A stretch of DNA of 64,000 nucleotides, taken from assembly GCF_014204525.1 (NCBI RefSeq), contig NZ_JACHLP010000006.1, forward strand, positions 228,360 to 292,359, in the 5' to 3' direction. The position numbers were made by a program, and so were the translations under genes. Below the pieces are notes generated by a model that saw nothing but the letters and a program-made list of their open reading frames with translations, was not told where the DNA came from and ran no database searches. Source of the DNA: Roseateles oligotrophus. GTDB lineage: Bacteria; Pseudomonadota; Gammaproteobacteria; Burkholderiales; Burkholderiaceae_C. Below, piece by piece: positions 61,017 to 64,000 of the stretch (position 1 is its first letter; every line of letters starts with the position of its first letter).

Positions 61017-62365
61017 GGCGCAGCCTGTCAATGCGTCTGGTCGGCACCCTGCTGCTGGCCTTCGCCCTGGTCTCGCTGCTGATCTTGTTCCAGAACTTCT
61101 GGAGCCTGCGCCAGCAGCAGACCGGGCAATCGCAGGCGGCGCAGCTGGGCGGCCTGCTCGCCCCGACCCTGGCCGGGCTCGACGATGAGGACTCGGCACG
61201 CCGGGCGCTGCAGGGCTTCATGGGCGAGTACGCCAAGCTGCGTCGCGACGCGGAAGCCGCAGTGGGCCCGGTGACGGTACTGCTATTGCGCGCCGACGGC
61301 CAGCCGCTGTTTCGCAGCGGCCCGCAGCAGGCCGATGCCGCCTGGCCCGCCGGGCTGAGCCGACAGGTGCAGGACGGGCGCGCGCTGATGGTCTATATCG
61401 CCACCGGCTCGCGCTGGACCCTGCAGGTCCTGGAGCCGCTGGCCGGTGATGCGCAGCTGGCGCGCTGGCTGGCGGTGCAGATCGGGCCCAGCCTGCTGAT
61501 GGCCCTGCCCCTGCTGGCGCTGCCGATCTGGCTGGCCGTGCGCAGCGGCCTGCGCCCGCTGCGCGACTTCACCTCACGCGTCGGCGCGCTGGACACGCGG
61601 CGCGACCTGCAGGCACTGGATCTCGACCTGCGCTATGCCGAGCTGCAGCCGCTGGCGCGGGTCCTGGACGAGCTGCTCGCCCGGCTGCGCGAGCGGCTGG
61701 CCCATGAGCGCGCCTTCGTCCACGATGCCGCCCATGAGCTACGCACGCCACTGGCCGCGCTGGGCGCGCAGGCCCATCTGCTGCTGCGCAGCCTCGACGA
61801 GCCCGGCCGCCGATCCGCCGCCCAGGCCTTGCAGCAGGACCTGCAGCGCACCGCCCATCTCTCACAGCAATTGCTGGACCTGGCCGCACTGGACCCGGCA
61901 CATGGCGGCGCGAGCACCGAGGCCTTAGAGCTGAGCGAGCTGTGCGGCCTGGTGCTGCGGCAGGCCAACCCGCAGGCCAGGCAGCGCGGGGTCCAGCTGT
62001 CGCTGGAGGGGCTGGATCAGCTGCGCTGGCAGGGCGACCGCCGGGCGCTGTATTCCCTGCTGCAGAACCTGGTGGACAACGCGCTGCGCTACGGTGCCCG
62101 CGCGGTGGTGCTGCAACTGCACGACACCCCCACGGGCCCGCTGTTGGCTGTGCGCGACGACGGCCCCGGTATCGCCCCCGAACACCAGGCGCTGATGTTC
62201 GAGCGTTTCTGGCGCGGTCCGCAGCGCGATGAGCCCGGCACCGGCCTCGGCCTGGCCATTGTCCGGCAGGCGGCCGAGCGCCTGGACGCCGGGGTGCGCT
62301 GCGGCCCCGGCCTCGAGGGGCGCGGTATCGGCTTCGAGCTGAGCTTGCCCCGGCCTCGGCTTTAG
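61013..62365 (+). CDS. Sensor histidine kinase (QseC/TctE-like)
   Basis: 450-aa inner-membrane kinase. TM1 at about residues 9-30 (VGTLLLAFALVSLLILF) and TM2 near 160-182 (LLMALPLLALPIWLAV), with a 130-residue periplasmic sensor. HAMP-like linker, H-box HDAAHELRTPLAALG with His241, N-box NLVDNALRYG, G1 DDGPGIAP, G2 GTGLGLAIVRQAAERL. GTG 61013 overlaps the regulator stop; ATG 61031 is an alternative. The cognate regulator is directly upstream. Confidence 0.93.
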   Translation: MRRSLSMRLVGTLLLAFALVSLLILFQNFWSLRQQQTGQSQAAQLGGLLAPTLAGLDDEDSARRALQGFMGEYAKLRRDAEAAVGPVTVLLLRADGQPLFRSGPQQADAAWPAGLSRQVQDGRALMVYIATGSRWTLQVLEPLAGDAQLARWLAVQIGPSLLMALPLLALPIWLAVRSGLRPLRDFTSRVGALDTRRDLQALDLDLRYAELQPLARVLDELLARLRERLAHERAFVHDAAHELRTPLAALGAQAHLLLRSLDEPGRRSAAQALQQDLQRTAHLSQQLLDLAALDPAHGGASTEALELSELCGLVLRQANPQARQRGVQLSLEGLDQLRWQGDRRALYSLLQNLVDNALRYGARAVVLQLHDTPTGPLLAVRDDGPGIAPEHQALMFERFWRGPQRDEPGTGLGLAIVRQAAERLDAGVRCGPGLEGRGIGFELSLPRPRL

Positions 62366-62426
62366 CGATTCTTTAGGGTCGGACCTCAAGAATGCGCGGC
62401 ATCACAACCACGACCTGTCGCCGCAT

Positions 62427-63593
62427 ATGCACTTCGTCACCCCGGGCCGCCGCGCCCTGCTCCGCCTTTCCCCGCTGATCCTGTCGTTGACCCTGCTGGG
62501 CGGCTGTGGCGGTGGCGAGGACTTTGAGGAGATCCGCCATCCTGAGCTGCGCCAGGAGCGCCAGCGCTTGGGCGAGACGGCGCGCGCCAGCCAGGCTGGC
62601 GGCCTGGTGGGCGTGCTCTACGGCAGCCAGCATGAGGCCCTGCAGAACGTCTACCTCGGCAAGGCCGGGCTGGACCGCCAGGGCGGAGCTGCACTGCAAG
62701 AGGATGCCGTCTTCCAGATCGGCTCGCTGGCCAAGTCCATGACGGCGGCGCTGGCGGCCGAACAGGTGCGGCAGGGCAAGCTGCGCTGGGACAGCCGCCC
62801 GGCGGACTGCTTGCCCGAGCTGGCGGGCCGGCAGCGCCCCGCCTATGCCGGCCTCACCCTGGCCCATCTGCTGGACCATCGCGGCGGCCTGCCCGCGCTG
62901 CAGGATCCGGCCGAGCTGGAGCAGCTGGCCGTCTTCCTGGCCGCACAGCCCGAGCCGCTGCCCGACACCGACCGCGGCCGCCGCCGTCTGATGAGCCGCT
63001 GGCTGCTGGAGACCGAGCCGGCCAGTCCGCCGGGCCAGCAGGTCAGCTACTCCAACGCGGGCTATGTCATCGCGGGGGCTATGCTGGAGGCGGCGACGGG
63101 GCAGGACTTCGATGTGCTGCTGCGCCACTGGGCACAGGGCCTGGGCCTCGAACTTCGGCAGGCCTCGGCGGTTCAGGGGCATCAGGGCGCGAGTCCGGCC
63201 GCGCTGGCGCCCTACCAGCCCCTGCCTCCGCCCTGGCATGCCTGGGTCGACGGCGCGATGAAGCCGGCCGGCAATGTCTGGCTTGGCGCGGGCGACTATG
63301 GCCGATGGTTGGCGGAGCACCAGCGGGCGCTGCAGGGCAAGCGCCATGGCCTGGCCCCGGACTATGTGCAGCGGCTGCGCGAGCTGCCCGAGGGCGGCTA
63401 TGCGCTGGGCTGGACGGCCGGCCAGGTGCAGGGCCGGCGCGCCCTGGTCCACACCGGCGCCTATGCCGGCTTCATGGGCATGGCCTGGCTGCAGCAGGAT
63501 GGCAAGAAGAGCTTCTTCGCGCTCAGCAACACTGAGGGCGCTTGGGTGCTGGAGACGCTGGGCCAGGGCCTGATGCAACTGGCACTGCGCTGA
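62427..63593 (+). CDS. Beta-lactamase-family serine hydrolase lipoprotein
   Basis: 388-aa lipoprotein, lipobox LLGGC with lipid on Cys27. The class C-like/PBP4-type catalytic triad is intact: GSLAKSM gives Ser100 and Lys103, YSN gives Tyr208 and Asn210, and HTG (His342) replaces the usual KTG. HTG is common in esterases and D-aminopeptidases of this family, so hydrolysis of peptides or esters is as likely as of beta-lactams. It is 61 bp after the kinase gene, in the same direction. Confidence 0.85.
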   Translation: MHFVTPGRRALLRLSPLILSLTLLGGCGGGEDFEEIRHPELRQERQRLGETARASQAGGLVGVLYGSQHEALQNVYLGKAGLDRQGGAALQEDAVFQIGSLAKSMTAALAAEQVRQGKLRWDSRPADCLPELAGRQRPAYAGLTLAHLLDHRGGLPALQDPAELEQLAVFLAAQPEPLPDTDRGRRRLMSRWLLETEPASPPGQQVSYSNAGYVIAGAMLEAATGQDFDVLLRHWAQGLGLELRQASAVQGHQGASPAALAPYQPLPPPWHAWVDGAMKPAGNVWLGAGDYGRWLAEHQRALQGKRHGLAPDYVQRLRELPEGGYALGWTAGQVQGRRALVHTGAYAGFMGMAWLQQDGKKSFFALSNTEGAWVLETLGQGLMQLALR

Positions 63594-63652
63594 CCGTCGG
63601 TACGGGCCAGGCGGTCCTGGCTGTCATCGACCAAACAGCGGAGGCGCACGCG

Positions 63653-64000
63653 ATGACGGTGCGAATCTGCAGCAGTTTCTTTCCTGCGCGCTTGGGCCTA
63701 CCGGCTCTGGCGGCTTGGACCCTGGTGGCCTTCTTTTTGGAGGCCGTGGAGGCGGCCGCCCTGCAGGCCGGGCGTGGCATTGTGGCCGTCGCCAGCCTGG
63801 TGGCGCAGGACCGCCGGCGTCTGCTGGCGCATGCCAATTCAGGCCCGGCGAGCTACCGTCTTTTTGAGCTGCTGCCTACGACGCCGCGCTTCATCATCGA
63901 GATGGTGCGCCAGCGCCTGGACACCAGCTTCCCGACCGCCACTGCCGCCGTGAAGCTGCTGCAAGAGCTGGGCATCGTGAACGAGTTGACGGGGCAGAAA
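63653..64000 (+). pseudogene. C-terminal part of a Fic-family protein, continues past the window
   Basis: The frame from ATG 63653 is open to the right edge. LAAWTLVAFFLEAVEAAALQAG matches the helix after the Fic catalytic core (WLRFFLEGV...A..A). LLPTTPRFIIEMVRQRLDTSFPTATAAVKLLQELGIVNELTGQ matches the C-terminal winged helix of Fic proteins. The catalytic HxFxDGNGR region and everything before it is absent upstream, so this is a truncated gene. No partner antitoxin is seen. Confidence 0.7.

Overview
The window is 64 kb of GC-rich chromosome from a betaproteobacterium. Gene content (sbp-cysTWA-cysB order, class II B12-dependent ribonucleotide reductase, DUF3079, YqjE/YqjK-like pair, TatT-type TRAP system) and codon use fit Burkholderiales, most likely the Roseateles/Pelomonas/Rubrivivax group. 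That placement is inference from gene content. I saw no rRNA, tRNA, CRISPR array, prophage or complete insertion sequence.

Layout. 1-3402: an OmpR-type two-component system (kinase cut by the left edge), divergent from a DUF3060 lipoprotein and a MipA/OmpV protein, with 11-bp phased repeats between them. 3427-9021: a REC-DUF3369-GGDEF-EAL protein, a YqjE/YqjK-like pair and a YgiQ radical SAM protein. 9166-15967: a TetR/AcrR repressor divergent from a complete RND efflux operon, with an AcrR-like palindrome between them. 16041-25438: cold shock protein, cytoplasmic molybdopterin oxidoreductase, two alpha/beta hydrolases, PilZ protein, an unrecognised 146-aa protein and NrdJ.

25500-39260 is an iron region. 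A Fur-type palindrome precedes a TonB receptor and PepSY gene. After DUF3079 and MHYT-GGDEF-EAL genes, a second Fur box precedes a seven-gene cluster: Fiu-like receptor, PiuC, PepSY membrane protein, DUF2271, DUF4198, ApbE and a membrane-anchored flavodoxin/FNR reductase. The DUF2271 protein carries the flavinylation motif DGVSGAT, so the cluster reads as an NAD(P)H-to-periplasm flavin electron relay that could reduce ferric siderophores. It is the most interesting system here.

39314-43231: a sulfate-binding protein and a TonB receptor share a 24-nt upstream element, suggesting a sulfur-source regulon. 43478-45161: a 5'-truncated TPR gene split by a 234-bp MITE. 45246-54008: nitroreductase, M14 peptidase, a small membrane protein, a family 5 solute-binding protein, an SOS-like promoter with two small genes, and a TatT-P-QM TRAP operon. 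54184-59122: sbp-cysT-cysW-cysA-cysB, read on the minus strand, with a second MITE at the cysB stop codon.

59342-64000: a membrane-anchored L7/L12-like protein, decayed antitoxin and hydrolase fragments, a second two-component system, a beta-lactamase-family lipoprotein, and the C-terminal part of a Fic protein at the right edge. Regions 25440-25500, 43400-44640, 49640-49960, 54060-54190 and 59650-60360 hold the repeats, MITEs and gene fragments; the rest looks like ordinary chromosome.
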